Positions 26,100 through 36,295 are shown, counted from the stretch's first letter. The stretch: DNA of 64,000 bases from Arenimonas caeni (GCF_003024235.1 NZ_KZ679084.1:336684-400683), one strand, 5' to 3'. Numbers and translations are program-made. The notes: generated from the sequence alone by a model not told the origin.

Positions 26100-28100
26100 C
26101 TACTTGTCGCCACATAAAAACCCAATGGAGTTGACCCGGTTTAGTGGATTACCACAACGACTAAGTAGCCTCCTGGCGAGCAGGCGGGATCCGTAGTCGT
26201 TCAAGTGCCCTTGATCTTTATAGAGTGGAACTCCATCCAGTTCCGTCTCACAGAGATTCTCGCTGCACATCAGAACTTCTGGCTCGACCCAGACCACATC
26301 AGTAAACTCACGCCTCATCGACTCAATAATGCGACCTGCTGCAGCGGCGCGCTCTTCGTGGTGCCTCCTGTCTAAGGTGCAGTCAAGTTCGGTGTCAAAC
26401 CGCTCCGACCTTAGCGAACAGTCACTCAATCCGGCAGTTAGAAGCGGAATGGTCGTAATTATGACGACCTTCTCCGCAGACGCCTTAGCCTCTAAGATTG
26501 CATTCCGTAAACCAGACGCCAGTGCCTTCTCGCCTGTCAAGTCTCCCGCACGGATGATCTCGCCATCCGCAAATCCGGTGTAATTGCCGGCCAACACAAC
26601 CACCCGGTAATGGTTAGAAGCCAGAAGTGACGACACGTACCTGTTTCGCGGAACGAAGGCTTCGTGGTGCTCCTCGGCGCCGTTGCGCATATGCCACCGG
26701 TCGACGCCCGGAAGAAAGGGCGTGTTGCTGCGGGTCATGTCGTAACCCCGCAGATTCGCGTCCTTGCCGAGCTCGTCCAGGAATCCGGTGAAGTGGTTCG
26801 CGTGAGAGTCGCCTACCAGTAGAAAATCCACTGGCCCGCCTGCGCGACCCAGAATGCACTTGTCGGGAGGCAAAGGACTGGTGGGTGGACCCTCGTTGCA
26901 GCGACCCCGAAGCCGGTTGGGATGCGCCAGCAGGGCTTCGCTTTTCTTGTTCAGGGATTCCGGAAACCTCGCCGGCAGGCCGTTGGCTGCCACCAGCATC
27001 CACGCCGCCAGACACACGGCGAACACGGGCAGACCAGCACCGAGGACCACGACGCGACGAGGGGACCGATTCCGGAACGCACGAGCTGGAAGTTCGACAA
27101 ACTTCCACGTCAGCCAGGACAGGACGAACGTCGAAACCAAGACCGCCAATCCCACATCCCGCGTCACTTCAATCTGATTCAGCCCGAGGAATACCAGGAT
27201 GGGCCAGTGCCACAGATAGGCCGGGTAGGAAATCAGCCCCATCTGGGTAGCCGGCCGGGTGCTGAGAAGGCGGCCGACCCAGGTGCCTTCGCCACAGCGG
27301 ATCAACAAGGCGGTCCCAAGCACCGGTACCAAAGCCGCCAGTCCAGGAAAGGGAGTCTCGCGGTTGAAGGTGAATCCAGCGTACAGGACGAGCATTGCGC
27401 CTGCGCCGGCGAGTACGTTAGACACTGCGGCCCGCGCGGCAACAGCTGGCAAATAGGCGAGCAACGAACCAACCATCAGCTCGTAGAAGCGCGTCGGGAG
27501 CAGGTAGTAGGCGGCGGCCGGATACTTCTGCACACCCCATTCGGACACGGCGACGCCGCCTATTACCAGCGCAACGAGCAAGTACGGCATAACTCGCCGC
27601 TTCAGCAGTCGAGTGACGACCAGCAGGAAGAAGGGCCAAAACAGGTAGTACTGCTCCTCCACCGCCAGCGACCACAAGTGCAGGAGAGGCACCGTATCCG
27701 CACTGACGCCAAAGTATCCCCCCACCTCGCGCCACATGAAGAAGTTGGCCAAAAAGACGCTTGAGGCGGCCGCACTCCTGGAATACTCGGCGAGCTCCGC
27801 CGGGAGCATCCAGACCAGGGCGGCCACCGTTGTCGCCACCAGTACCAAGAAATAGGCGGGGGCCAGGCGAATGACCCGCCGCTTGTAGAACCCGCCAATC
27901 GTGAAGGTGCATTGCTCGATCTCCGCCTTGACGACGGAAGTGATCAGATAACCGGAAATAACGAAGAAGACATCCACGCCTACATAACCGCCGCCCATGC
28001 CGGCCCAGTCACCTAAGTGATGCAGGATCACCAAGAGGACGGCGACGGCGCGAAGTCCGTCGATGTGTGGTTGGTACCTCAGCATCGGCACATTCCGCAT
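26100..28100 (-). CDS. Acyltransferase 3 with SGNH domain (OafA/YrhL type)
   Basis: A 666-residue membrane O-acyltransferase, probably acetylating the surface polysaccharide on the periplasmic side. Residues about 10-370 are the multi-pass acyltransferase-3 domain, with HIDGLRAVAVLLVILHH and FFVISGYLI. After a linker, the SGNH hydrolase-like domain has GDSHANHF and DQGHLNDYG for the catalytic residues. The ATG at 28098-28100 is preferred over the one five codons later because GGAG lies 11 nt before it. The start is 1 nt from the stop of the glycosyltransferase gene. Confidence 0.9.
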   Translation of the reverse strand: MRNVPMLRYQPHIDGLRAVAVLLVILHHLGDWAGMGGGYVGVDVFFVISGYLITSVVKAEIEQCTFTIGGFYKRRVIRLAPAYFLVLVATTVAALVWMLPAELAEYSRSAAASSVFLANFFMWREVGGYFGVSADTVPLLHLWSLAVEEQYYLFWPFFLLVVTRLLKRRVMPYLLVALVIGGVAVSEWGVQKYPAAAYYLLPTRFYELMVGSLLAYLPAVAARAAVSNVLAGAGAMLVLYAGFTFNRETPFPGLAALVPVLGTALLIRCGEGTWVGRLLSTRPATQMGLISYPAYLWHWPILVFLGLNQIEVTRDVGLAVLVSTFVLSWLTWKFVELPARAFRNRSPRRVVVLGAGLPVFAVCLAAWMLVAANGLPARFPESLNKKSEALLAHPNRLRGRCNEGPPTSPLPPDKCILGRAGGPVDFLLVGDSHANHFTGFLDELGKDANLRGYDMTRSNTPFLPGVDRWHMRNGAEEHHEAFVPRNRYVSSLLASNHYRVVVLAGNYTGFADGEIIRAGDLTGEKALASGLRNAILEAKASAEKVVIITTIPLLTAGLSDCSLRSERFDTELDCTLDRRHHEERAAAAGRIIESMRREFTDVVWVEPEVLMCSENLCETELDGVPLYKDQGHLNDYGSRLLARRLLSRCGNPLNRVNSIGFLCGDK

Positions 28101-28101
28101 A

Positions 28102-29223
28102 TCACGCCAGACTCCGATAGGTCTCGAGCGTGTTTGACAAGACGATCCGCTCATCGAATCGATCCACTGCATCACGTCGCGCGGCAGCGGCAAGCCGAAT
28201 CCGCATCTGGACATCCCGGCACAGTTGCCTGATCGCGTCCGCAAGACACTCCGAATCCCTAGCGGGCACAAGCAGTCCCGTCACCCCGTGCGTAACGACC
28301 TCCCGGCAACCAGGCACTTCTGTGGTGACCAGCGCACAGCCACAAGCTCCCGCTTCAATCAGGCCTTTTGGAAGCCCCTCGCGGTAGCTTGGCAGCGCTA
28401 CGATATCCACCGTGCGGAATAGCGCCGGCATGTCCGCGACATGGCCCAGCCACTCCAGCACACCCTCTTCAGCCCACTGCCTGACCATGAGCTCCGGCAC
28501 CGACGCTGGATTGCCGGGATCCGGCTCCCCCGCTAATAGAAAGTGAATTTCATGGCCTTCAGCTCTGAGTTGCCGGGCCGCGGCCACGTACTCGGAAAGC
28601 CCCTTATCCCAAAGTAAGCGCGCTGGAAGCAACACCCGCAGCGGCCCGTTTGGCGAGCGCGACGGCCCAGGACTGAAGCGATCACAGTCCACGCCTGAGC
28701 CGAGTATGAGGCGGATCCGAGCTGGATCGGCCAACCGGTTTGTCGTGAAGAACGCGACGTCATCCGGATTCTGGAGAATTAGGCGTGCTCGGGCCCCGTC
28801 GAGTGCCCATCGCATCAAAATGCGCACCAGCGGGCGCAACAGGCGAGCTTTCAAATCCTCACTTGCGAAAACGTAGCCCATCCCGGTGACTGAATTTACC
28901 CTCCCAGGCACGCCAGCCAAACGCGCGGCAAGCGATCCGTAGATGGCGCACTTGAGAGTAAAGCCATGTATGACATCTGGTCGCTCCCTGCGAAGCAGGC
29001 GAGCCAACGAGAGCACAAAACCGGCTTCGCGCAGCGGATTGAGACTACGCCGCTTTAGAGCAACAGGCAGCCAGCGCAGACCCATAGCCTCAAATTGCAC
29101 TCCATAGGGACCGTCAGGAGAAATGAGCAAAACGTCATGTCCCAACTCACGAAGGTGCAAGGCCAAAGAAAGACGGAAGTTGTACAGATACCAATCGGTG
29201 TTCGCGAAAAGAACAATCCTCAT
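28102..29223 (-). CDS. Family 4 glycosyltransferase
   Basis: A 373-residue GT-B enzyme, starting MRIVLFAN. The N-terminal acceptor domain has NFRLSLALHLRELGHDV; the C-terminal donor domain has LPARLLWDKGLSEYVAAAR and the E-x7-E region PSYREGLPKGLIEAGACG. It transfers a sugar from a nucleotide donor to the growing repeat unit at the cytosolic face. The preceding 262 bp (29224-29485) carry no gene and probably hold its promoter or a leftover of cassette rearrangement. Confidence 0.9.
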   Translation of the reverse strand: MRIVLFANTDWYLYNFRLSLALHLRELGHDVLLISPDGPYGVQFEAMGLRWLPVALKRRSLNPLREAGFVLSLARLLRRERPDVIHGFTLKCAIYGSLAARLAGVPGRVNSVTGMGYVFASEDLKARLLRPLVRILMRWALDGARARLILQNPDDVAFFTTNRLADPARIRLILGSGVDCDRFSPGPSRSPNGPLRVLLPARLLWDKGLSEYVAAARQLRAEGHEIHFLLAGEPDPGNPASVPELMVRQWAEEGVLEWLGHVADMPALFRTVDIVALPSYREGLPKGLIEAGACGCALVTTEVPGCREVVTHGVTGLLVPARDSECLADAIRQLCRDVQMRIRLAAAARRDAVDRFDERIVLSNTLETYRSLA

Positions 29224-29485
29224 GCTTGCCCTCATAGACTTCAGTAAAGACATCACTGGCACTCAATCAGTGCGCCGGTGCTTGACGAAGTCGTCCGCCC
29301 TCCACTACCAGCAATAAGAAAATAGACTGTAGTTAGCTACCAAATCCCAGAAAACCGACCACTACATGCAACACAGCACAAAGATCGCTGCATAGTGGGC
29401 CGCCTCAAAAGCCGGCTCCGAAGCATGCCTCCTTAAGGCCGGCGGACGCCGGGGACCCTCAGGCATCAAATTTGCTAGCAACGCT

Positions 29486-30580
29486 TTACTGCAACGCCGC
29501 CGCTTTCGCTCGCCTAACCTCAGAAAGCCTCCTACCAAGCTGAATTAGAGGCTGCTCGAAGAACCTCCACGACAGCATGGCAGGTAAGTATGTAAGCAGA
29601 ACCACAAGCACTGTCAGCATTTCGACTGACCAATCAGATGCTTGGGGGAAAAGGATCTTAACTGCGGCAATTACGAAGCCATGGAAGAGGTACACGAAAT
29701 ACGAGACTAGCCCTAGTCGACCAAAGAGATTCACAGGAAGCGCACGGTCACCACACCTCAGTCGGCTTACTGACACAACTAACCAAGCTGCAAGAACTCC
29801 AATTGCGCTGTAGCCAAACATCGCCACAAAGGCGTTGCTTCGCGACCAACCAGACAGAATGCCGAGCCCAACCAGGATGGAGACCATTAGAACGGTCACT
29901 TGCCGCCAGTTCGTACGGGCTGGACTTGACAAGAAAACAGCTGCAAGCCCCCCGAGCGCAATAGCATCCAGTCGACCAGGGGCAAAATAGTAGATCGTTT
30001 CCGGTTCAAACCCCAACATGACAAAAATAACCCGAACCAAAAATGCGAAGAACACTATGCAAATCAGAGCTAGGCGGAAAGCGCGGGCACCGAACAACGC
30101 GGCAAAACCGAAGACTATGTATGCCGTTTCCTCAACCGAAACGGACCACGTTATTGTGTAGGGAACGCCGTTCTCGCCGAGAAATGGGATCGCCCAAGCA
30201 GTAAGAAACAACACATTGATCCAAATACGATCAATAATCTCCTTGTCATGACCCAGGAAAACCGAACCAAGAAAAAAAAGAGAAAGCGCAGCCAAATAGA
30301 GCGGCACAATTCGAAATATGCGCTTAATAAAGAACCCTTTAATGTCAGCCCCGTCGGTCGTCTTGAGCAAGATGCCAGTTATTAGGAAGCCACTTATTGC
30401 GAAGAAAAGGTCCACCCCACCCCAACCAATGGAAATGAGAAAGCGCGTTAGCACGCTGGACTCAGCACTCGGAAAACTCAATCCTACGTGATGAACAACC
30501 ACTAGCAAGATTGCAAACCCCCGCAAGGCGTCCAGACCAACATCGCGCGGATTGCCGTGCTTAGAAACCTGATTAAACAT
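29486..30580 (-). CDS. Acyltransferase 3 family membrane protein
   Basis: A 364-residue O-acyltransferase with about ten transmembrane helices. RDVGLDALRGFAILLVVVHH and WGGVDLFFAISGFLI are the hallmark motifs of the family. It lacks the SGNH domain found in the other acyltransferase of this cassette. ATG at 30578-30580 is used; a GTG at 30595 is the alternative and would abut the upstream wzy stop. Low GC and AT-rich codons are typical of the cassette. Confidence 0.88.
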   Translation of the reverse strand: MFNQVSKHGNPRDVGLDALRGFAILLVVVHHVGLSFPSAESSVLTRFLISIGWGGVDLFFAISGFLITGILLKTTDGADIKGFFIKRIFRIVPLYLAALSLFFLGSVFLGHDKEIIDRIWINVLFLTAWAIPFLGENGVPYTITWSVSVEETAYIVFGFAALFGARAFRLALICIVFFAFLVRVIFVMLGFEPETIYYFAPGRLDAIALGGLAAVFLSSPARTNWRQVTVLMVSILVGLGILSGWSRSNAFVAMFGYSAIGVLAAWLVVSVSRLRCGDRALPVNLFGRLGLVSYFVYLFHGFVIAAVKILFPQASDWSVEMLTVLVVLLTYLPAMLSWRFFEQPLIQLGRRLSEVRRAKAAALQ

Positions 30581-30595
30581 GTCTATTGAGAACAC

Positions 30596-31675
30596 TCACT
30601 TAGGCAGTTCCAGTTGATGAGCATCTAGCATCAGGACATTCTGGTAGGGGTGGTACGTGTTTGCGGTATTCGCAAAGGCAAGCCAGACAATCAAGACCAT
30701 CGCCAAGAGAACCACGAGAATCGTTCTAACTAACGCTCGCGCTTCTGCGTGCCTGAAAAGGCTTGGCAGAGATGAAACGAAGATTAGTGATATAGGAAAA
30801 AGATATAGCGAGAACCGACCAGCCGCGACGCTGAAGAATGGCACTAGAAGGGCAAGTCCAATCGCGACAAAAGAAAGCTGTCTGATAAGCGGCCAGTTTG
30901 GGACAACGCTTCGCCACTTACGGCGGTAAAGCAAAATTAGCAGCGCCGGGACTAGGTTGAGCAGAAGATGGAATAGCGCCCCTGGCGAATAGACGCCCTC
31001 CGGCTGTTCGCTAATGTAGGTCTGCGTGTACCTCAGAAAGGCGGCCTCCGAGCGCACTAGTAGCCATAGAGCGCAAGAACCAACAAGAAGGAACAACAAA
31101 CCCTTCTTCCACCGCGATATCTTTAGGTCTACGACCGAAAGTACAAGAAGTACCGCCGCACTTGCGTGAAATAGGGCCGCCAGCGCAATGCCCGCCGACC
31201 TCTTCAGTACACTCCACCTATCCCAAACAGACATGACATACAACACGATGCCGATCGCTATACCTTGACGGTTAGCGCTCATAACAGCAACGACGACGAG
31301 AAATGGCAACGATGCCGCGAGAGCAAGCCACGGAGCTTGGAGTTTTCTACAGTACGCAAACAGCCCGGAGAAGAAAATGACGGCTCCAATTACGTTTACA
31401 CCATAGACACCAAAGCCCGCCCTTGACGATAGCCAGGTCAACAGAGAGAACAACAACTCTTGTTCTTTAATCGCATCCGCTAGCGGCAGGCCGTAAATCC
31501 GCTGAGTGATGAGCAGATAGCCCTCCCAGTCACCTCCGACTTGATGCCTGAGACCAACAAAAAGGATGCAGAAGAACCATACGGCGACCCATAGTCCACG
31601 GTGGACTCGCTTGGTAAAGAGCAAAGCGGGGAGCCCGGCTAGCGCAAAGAACGCGAGATAGGGCCAGATGCTCAT
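30596..31675 (-). CDS. wzy: O-antigen/exopolysaccharide polymerase (Wzy, EpsG family)
   Basis: A 359-residue integral membrane protein with about ten helices. The segment FVGLRHQVGGDWEGYL after the second helix is typical of EpsG-type polymerases, as is the conserved GANRQG-like MSANRQGIAIG. In Wzx/Wzy pathways this enzyme joins repeat units on undecaprenyl pyrophosphate at the periplasmic face. It overlaps the asparagine synthase gene by 4 nt. The symbol is a functional assignment from family and location. Confidence 0.8.
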   Translation of the reverse strand: MSIWPYLAFFALAGLPALLFTKRVHRGLWVAVWFFCILFVGLRHQVGGDWEGYLLITQRIYGLPLADAIKEQELLFSLLTWLSSRAGFGVYGVNVIGAVIFFSGLFAYCRKLQAPWLALAASLPFLVVVAVMSANRQGIAIGIVLYVMSVWDRWSVLKRSAGIALAALFHASAAVLLVLSVVDLKISRWKKGLLFLLVGSCALWLLVRSEAAFLRYTQTYISEQPEGVYSPGALFHLLLNLVPALLILLYRRKWRSVVPNWPLIRQLSFVAIGLALLVPFFSVAAGRFSLYLFPISLIFVSSLPSLFRHAEARALVRTILVVLLAMVLIVWLAFANTANTYHPYQNVLMLDAHQLELPK

Positions 31676-33621
31676 CTATCCAGAGCACTTTCAAGCCATG
31701 CTTGAAACATGAGGACAGACCACAAACGATGACCAAAGGACCCATCGCGACGCAAATGAGCGCGCCACGCATCCCTGATAGGCCCAGGTTCCAAGTAGCC
31801 TTCGCGGCGCAGTCTACTCTCATCAAGCATCTGCTCTGCCCAGTCGCGAAGTGGGCCGCGCAACCAGTCATCGATCGGGATTCCAAACCCCTGCTTAGGT
31901 CGCTCTACCAAAGTGCGGGGAACATACTTTCCCAGTACCTGTCTCAGAAGCCACTTGCCTTTTCCGTCGCGAATCCTCAAACGCTCTGGGAGCGTCCAAC
32001 CGAACTCGACAACATCGCGATCTAGAAATGGCGCCCTAGTCTCGAGGGAAACCGACATCGCAGCGCGATCTACTTTGGTAAGTACGTCTCCAGGCAAATA
32101 CGTCATGGCATCTAGCGCCATCATTCTATAGATCGGGCTGCTCAGACGAGGCCAATTCTCTCGGCAATCCAGCACGCTCTTTGGACCAATAGGACGCCCG
32201 ACTATCAAGCCGTCAATCTCATGCCATTCTTTTACAAGCGAGATGTACATATCATCAATACTGCGGATAAACCGCATCCTTTGTCCGAGCTTATGAGCCT
32301 TGTCGCCGGGGAGCGAAACGCCAACCACCCGGGCCGGAACTGAAAGAACATTGTTCAGCGTAGATGCTGGAACTGCAGTCAAGGCGCGCCCGACGATGCG
32401 GCGAAACTGAGCTGGAAGGAAGGACAGCCGTCTCCACAACTTGGGACCAAGGATATAGCGATTGTACCCACCAAAAACTTCGTCTCCTGCGTCGCCAGTG
32501 AGCGCAACCTTGACGTGCTGGCGGGCAAGACGCATCACGAGTTGGGTCGGAAGTTGAGATGAGTCCGCGAACGGCTCGTCATAGACATCGGGAAGCGTGG
32601 GTACCAGAGCAATCGCATCTGCTCCGGAGAGGTAGAGTTCAGTGTGTTCAGTGCCCAAATGTGCGGCAATTCGATGGGCATGGCAGGCTTCATCAAACGC
32701 CTTCTCGTGGAATCCGATAGTGAAGGTACGAACCGCCCGACCGCTTCGTGCCTGCATGAGCGCCGTCACCAAAGTGGAGTCAATCCCACCGGAGAGAAGT
32801 GCGCCGAGGGGCACATCGGCAACCATCTGGTCTTCGATTGCTTTGCCTAGGATCTTCTCAAGATCTTCGATCGCCTCCTGATCCGATCCTTCATATGGGG
32901 AAGAGACACCGGCTTCTGCGACGCGTTTCAGCGACCACCAAGCGACTGGCTGAAGCTCTTGCTCGCCTTGACGAAGCCTTAAGTAGGTGCCAGGAGGCAG
33001 CTTAGATACCCCCTCCCAGATTGAAAAAGGCTCTGGTACGTAGCTGTATTGCAGGTAAAGGCTGAGCGCCCCCCTGTCGATGGTCGCATTGAAACTTGGA
33101 TGCGCTCTAAGTGCTTTGAGCTCAGATCCAAATAGGAAAGTTTTCCCTTGCCATCCGTAATAAAGTGGTTTCTCGCCGAACCGATCGCGCGCAAGCCACA
33201 GCTCCTTAAGCACCCTGTCCCAGATTGCGACCGCAAACATTCCCTTGCTGCATTCAAGCGCTCGCTGAACACCCCACATTTCAACTGCTGCGAGGAGGCT
33301 CTCTGTGTCTGAGTGCCCTCTCCATTGGGGCGCCGCCCCCTCCTCCTCTAGGGCGCGCCTGAGATCAATATGGTTATAGATCTCGCCGTTGTAGACGATC
33401 ACGTAGCGCCCACTAGCAGAGCACATTGGCTGGTGCCCAGCGGGACTGAGATCCAAAATTGCTAGCCTGCGGTGCCCTAAGGCAAGTCCGGCCGCTTCGT
33501 CCACCCAGATCCCTTCTGCATCAGGTCCGCGGTGAGCAATACGGTCCGTCATAAGGCGAGCAGATTCGACCAATCTACTGCTACTTCCAGAATCAGTCCA
33601 AAAGCCAGCGATTCCGCACAT
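31672..33621 (-). CDS. asnB: Glutamine-hydrolysing asparagine synthase, amidotransferase type
   Basis: A 649-residue class II glutamine amidotransferase. It starts MCGIAGF, with the N-terminal nucleophile Cys2. The synthase domain has the ATP-binding LLSGGIDST near 255 and GDAGDEVFGGYNRY. In polysaccharide loci (for example wbpS in Pseudomonas) such enzymes amidate uronic acids instead of aspartate. That fits the neighbouring nucleotide-sugar dehydrogenase and epimerase, but is inference. asnB is given by homology only. Confidence 0.88.
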   Translation of the reverse strand: MCGIAGFWTDSGSSSRLVESARLMTDRIAHRGPDAEGIWVDEAAGLALGHRRLAILDLSPAGHQPMCSASGRYVIVYNGEIYNHIDLRRALEEEGAAPQWRGHSDTESLLAAVEMWGVQRALECSKGMFAVAIWDRVLKELWLARDRFGEKPLYYGWQGKTFLFGSELKALRAHPSFNATIDRGALSLYLQYSYVPEPFSIWEGVSKLPPGTYLRLRQGEQELQPVAWWSLKRVAEAGVSSPYEGSDQEAIEDLEKILGKAIEDQMVADVPLGALLSGGIDSTLVTALMQARSGRAVRTFTIGFHEKAFDEACHAHRIAAHLGTEHTELYLSGADAIALVPTLPDVYDEPFADSSQLPTQLVMRLARQHVKVALTGDAGDEVFGGYNRYILGPKLWRRLSFLPAQFRRIVGRALTAVPASTLNNVLSVPARVVGVSLPGDKAHKLGQRMRFIRSIDDMYISLVKEWHEIDGLIVGRPIGPKSVLDCRENWPRLSSPIYRMMALDAMTYLPGDVLTKVDRAAMSVSLETRAPFLDRDVVEFGWTLPERLRIRDGKGKWLLRQVLGKYVPRTLVERPKQGFGIPIDDWLRGPLRDWAEQMLDESRLRREGYLEPGPIRDAWRAHLRRDGSFGHRLWSVLMFQAWLESALDR

Positions 33622-34407
33622 TCAGGCAATCCGCCTTCTACTTTTGAGCCAGATCGCAGCCTTTGAAAAGGTGACGCCCAAAATGGCAATAACTCCAAAG
33701 TACCCAGTTAGGAGATGAAAGCCCAATGCGTCGGGAAAGGTAGCGAGCGCAACGGCACCGGCCATTGGCCAAAGGAAGAATACGAGCCTGAAAGTTGCTC
33801 GCTTCCTTCCAGGCATCAGCAGCATTCCTTTGCTATCCAGATAGCCTATCTGCCGATACGCTGAATAGGACATAGAGCAAGCCAGCCCGACGCCGAGCAC
33901 AAGATGGGCCGGCAGAACGAATACCATGGGGGCCATGAAGCGAAACCAAGACAGCCATAGGAATGTGCCTGCCTTGATCTCGCGATCTGCGATTATGTTA
34001 TGAAGAGCAAACACAAATGCTAGAGCACCAAAGAATGTCCACCAGGCCAAGCTCAAATGGGTACCTAATAGCACCGTGGTTACCGCAAATAAGCTCAATC
34101 GCGTAGCTATCCAAGTCCAAAACCACGCAGCGTGCGCGCCCTGGGGGCCACGGAGCCTCCCGCCAACCTCCCGACGCGCGATTTTTAGATCATTAATGAT
34201 GTAGCCAATCTCATATAGGCTGATGAACGCTAGGTAGCAGAGGATCCCCCGGTACAGCGCGGGACCCCAATCGCCGCCCGAAAGCGCAAGAATCAGAAAG
34301 ACAGCAGCACCCCACTCGAAGAGCAAATGAAAGGCGACGCTGGCACTCCTAAGGCGAGTACCCCAGAACCAGTAAAACGGAAGCGAGTAAAGGATCTTAT
34401 TGTTCAT
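33622..34407 (-). CDS. Integral membrane protein, possibly UbiA-like
   Basis: A 261-residue protein with seven or eight transmembrane helices. YIINDLKIARREVGG recalls the first NDxxD motif of UbiA prenyltransferases and YSAYRQIGYLDSKG the second region, but both are degenerate. It is co-translated with a HAD-superfamily protein (34404), overlapping by 4 nt. UbiA plus HAD pairs occur in polyprenyl-phosphate phosphoribosyl transfer; whether this pair does so is unproven. Confidence 0.6.
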   Translation of the reverse strand: MNNKILYSLPFYWFWGTRLRSASVAFHLLFEWGAAVFLILALSGGDWGPALYRGILCYLAFISLYEIGYIINDLKIARREVGGRLRGPQGAHAAWFWTWIATRLSLFAVTTVLLGTHLSLAWWTFFGALAFVFALHNIIADREIKAGTFLWLSWFRFMAPMVFVLPAHLVLGVGLACSMSYSAYRQIGYLDSKGMLLMPGRKRATFRLVFFLWPMAGAVALATFPDALGFHLLTGYFGVIAILGVTFSKAAIWLKSRRRIA

Positions 34408-35060
34408 ATCGATATGTACTCTGCCTCAAGTTCTCGCCAACGCTTCCGATGCCTTTCCGAGTGCAGGACAACATAGGCGCGTTCTGCACCAGCAAGCAGC
34501 GACCTGTCAGAGAGGTTATCGCTCACCGCCAGATACGGGCAGATGCGCCACCCGAGACCAAGCTTCTCATCAAGCGCATCAATCTTTCTTCCAGCCAGAT
34601 CGTGCTTCAAACGCCCAAGGCAACGACCCCCAGCCGCTTCAAGCTCGCTGGCAACATACGAGGCACTCAACCTTGTCGCGAGGGCGGCAACAATTGGCTC
34701 CAAGCTTGCAGACGCTAGAATAATTCGACCGCCAGCAGGCAGTCCTTCCAGTATCTCTTGAACCTCAGAAATGCGCCTATTCTCTAATAACCAGTCCGCA
34801 TACTCGGCTGCACTTCGATTCAAATCATTCATCTCTTCCCTGTATAGGAGCGCAAGAAGAACGTGCTTCAGGACGTGACTCTTGGTGACGCGCTCGACAG
34901 CAGAGAAGGCATACCGGACAGGACTAAATCGATGAGCAGCCATCGCCAAGATCCAGCGCCGTTTAAGGCCTAGCCGCCGGAAGTGCCAGCGCATAAGCCC
35001 GATAGTGGTGTCGTCCAGAACCAACGTTCCGCAGACATCAAAGATTCTAGTCGCGGACAT
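34404..35060 (-). CDS. HAD-superfamily (subfamily IB) phosphatase-like protein
   Basis: A 218-residue protein. Motif I is FDVCGTL with nucleophile Asp8; residue 10, normally the acid/base Asp, is Cys. Motif II is ASASLEP and the acidic motif SDNLSDRS ends the fold. Motif I with Cys at this position may make it a poor phosphatase or give another chemistry. It probably works with the membrane protein downstream, whose start it overlaps. The fold assignment is firm, the reaction unknown. Confidence 0.8.
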   Translation of the reverse strand: MSATRIFDVCGTLVLDDTTIGLMRWHFRRLGLKRRWILAMAAHRFSPVRYAFSAVERVTKSHVLKHVLLALLYREEMNDLNRSAAEYADWLLENRRISEVQEILEGLPAGGRIILASASLEPIVAALATRLSASYVASELEAAGGRCLGRLKHDLAGRKIDALDEKLGLGWRICPYLAVSDNLSDRSLLAGAERAYVVLHSERHRKRWRELEAEYISI

Positions 35061-35062
35061 AT

Positions 35063-36295
35063 CTAGTGAACCGACCGGTAGACATCGCGATAGAGTTCAG
35101 CCGCCACACTCAAGTCCAATGACTTATTCGCTCGCACTCTAAGATCGACCCCACCAATCGCGCGGATATTGTCTAAGCGCTCAATGGCGCACCTAACATC
35201 ATCGCTGTCCGAAGGATCCAGTACCACGCCTGCCTCTAGTGCCTCGGTTTGCGCATCCACATCACCTACACCGCGATTGCAGATCGAAGGAACGCCGCAT
35301 GCATATGCCTCTGCAAGCTTCGTGGGTGAACTGGCGATCTTGGAATAGGTCGGCCTAATGAAACTCAACATGACGTCTGAACATCCAATGAGGGCTGGCA
35401 CCTCTTCACGGGATGCAGAAACTACACGCACGCGCGAAGCAAACGCTTCACCCCCAAGCGCCCTAAGCCGCTCCCAGTGAGACTCCTCCCAATCTTTGGT
35501 AATCACCAGCAGGTTAACGTCGGCTCGACTTGCGGCTGCATCAACAAAGAAGCTGAGCATCTCGTCTAGCATGTACCAAGTCCCAAGGGAGCCCAAGTAG
35601 GAGAGCAGGAAAGCATCGGGCGAAAGACCCAGCCGCTTCCGCGCAACCGCCCTTTCTCCTGGGGTCAAGATCGCGAAGTGCCCGAAGTCAGCACAGCAAG
35701 GGATAACCGTAACTTTTCCAGTCATCTTTGGCGCAAGCCGCCGAAGTTCTGGCACCACCTGATTCGTGAGAGCAACCACATGATCTGACGTGGTGAGCAG
35801 TGAGACCTCTATGCTCTTGTAAATTCTGTAGGCCATACGATCTACCCAGCGCCGCTGGAGCCACAAACCGCCGTCAACTCTCTCATCGACCCATAAGCCG
35901 CGCATATCGAAAATCATTTTCGCTCCGAAGAGGCGCTTCAGAAGCCATCCCACCTGGCCCGCCTGATAGCTCCGGCAGTGAATTACAGAGTACCCATGCC
36001 GCCACTGAAGCGTCACTGCGATCAAGTACATCCGAATCAGGTCAATAATCTTCGACAACTTGCCGCCTCTCGTAAATTCGAGCGGCGTCCAGCGTATGCC
36101 CGTTGACTCAAGACGCCGCCCTATCTCAGCTCCTTGACTATCAAATCTGTCGAGCTTCTCAAAGCTAAGAACTCGGAGAGGCGACGAATGCCTGACGATT
36201 GATTCAAGATAGGGAATTATCTGACTGGAACCCAGGGGGTCCGTCAAACCGTCATACGAGATAAAGAGAACGGCCTCTCTATTGGAGATTCGCAC
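35063..36295 (-). CDS. Glycosyltransferase family 4-like
   Basis: A 410-residue GT-B glycosyltransferase read from a GTG start. LFISYDGLTDPLGSSQIIPYL opens the acceptor domain, and DMRGLWVDERVDGG is typical of GT4 N-domains. The donor domain contains LLSYLGSLGTWYMLDEML and RPTYSKIASSPTKLAEAYACG. It should add one sugar of the repeat unit. Two nucleotides separate its stop from the HAD start. The 203 bp upstream to the hexapeptide acetyltransferase show no gene. Confidence 0.88.
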   Translation of the reverse strand: MRISNREAVLFISYDGLTDPLGSSQIIPYLESIVRHSSPLRVLSFEKLDRFDSQGAEIGRRLESTGIRWTPLEFTRGGKLSKIIDLIRMYLIAVTLQWRHGYSVIHCRSYQAGQVGWLLKRLFGAKMIFDMRGLWVDERVDGGLWLQRRWVDRMAYRIYKSIEVSLLTTSDHVVALTNQVVPELRRLAPKMTGKVTVIPCCADFGHFAILTPGERAVARKRLGLSPDAFLLSYLGSLGTWYMLDEMLSFFVDAAASRADVNLLVITKDWEESHWERLRALGGEAFASRVRVVSASREEVPALIGCSDVMLSFIRPTYSKIASSPTKLAEAYACGVPSICNRGVGDVDAQTEALEAGVVLDPSDSDDVRCAIERLDNIRAIGGVDLRVRANKSLDLSVAAELYRDVYRSVH

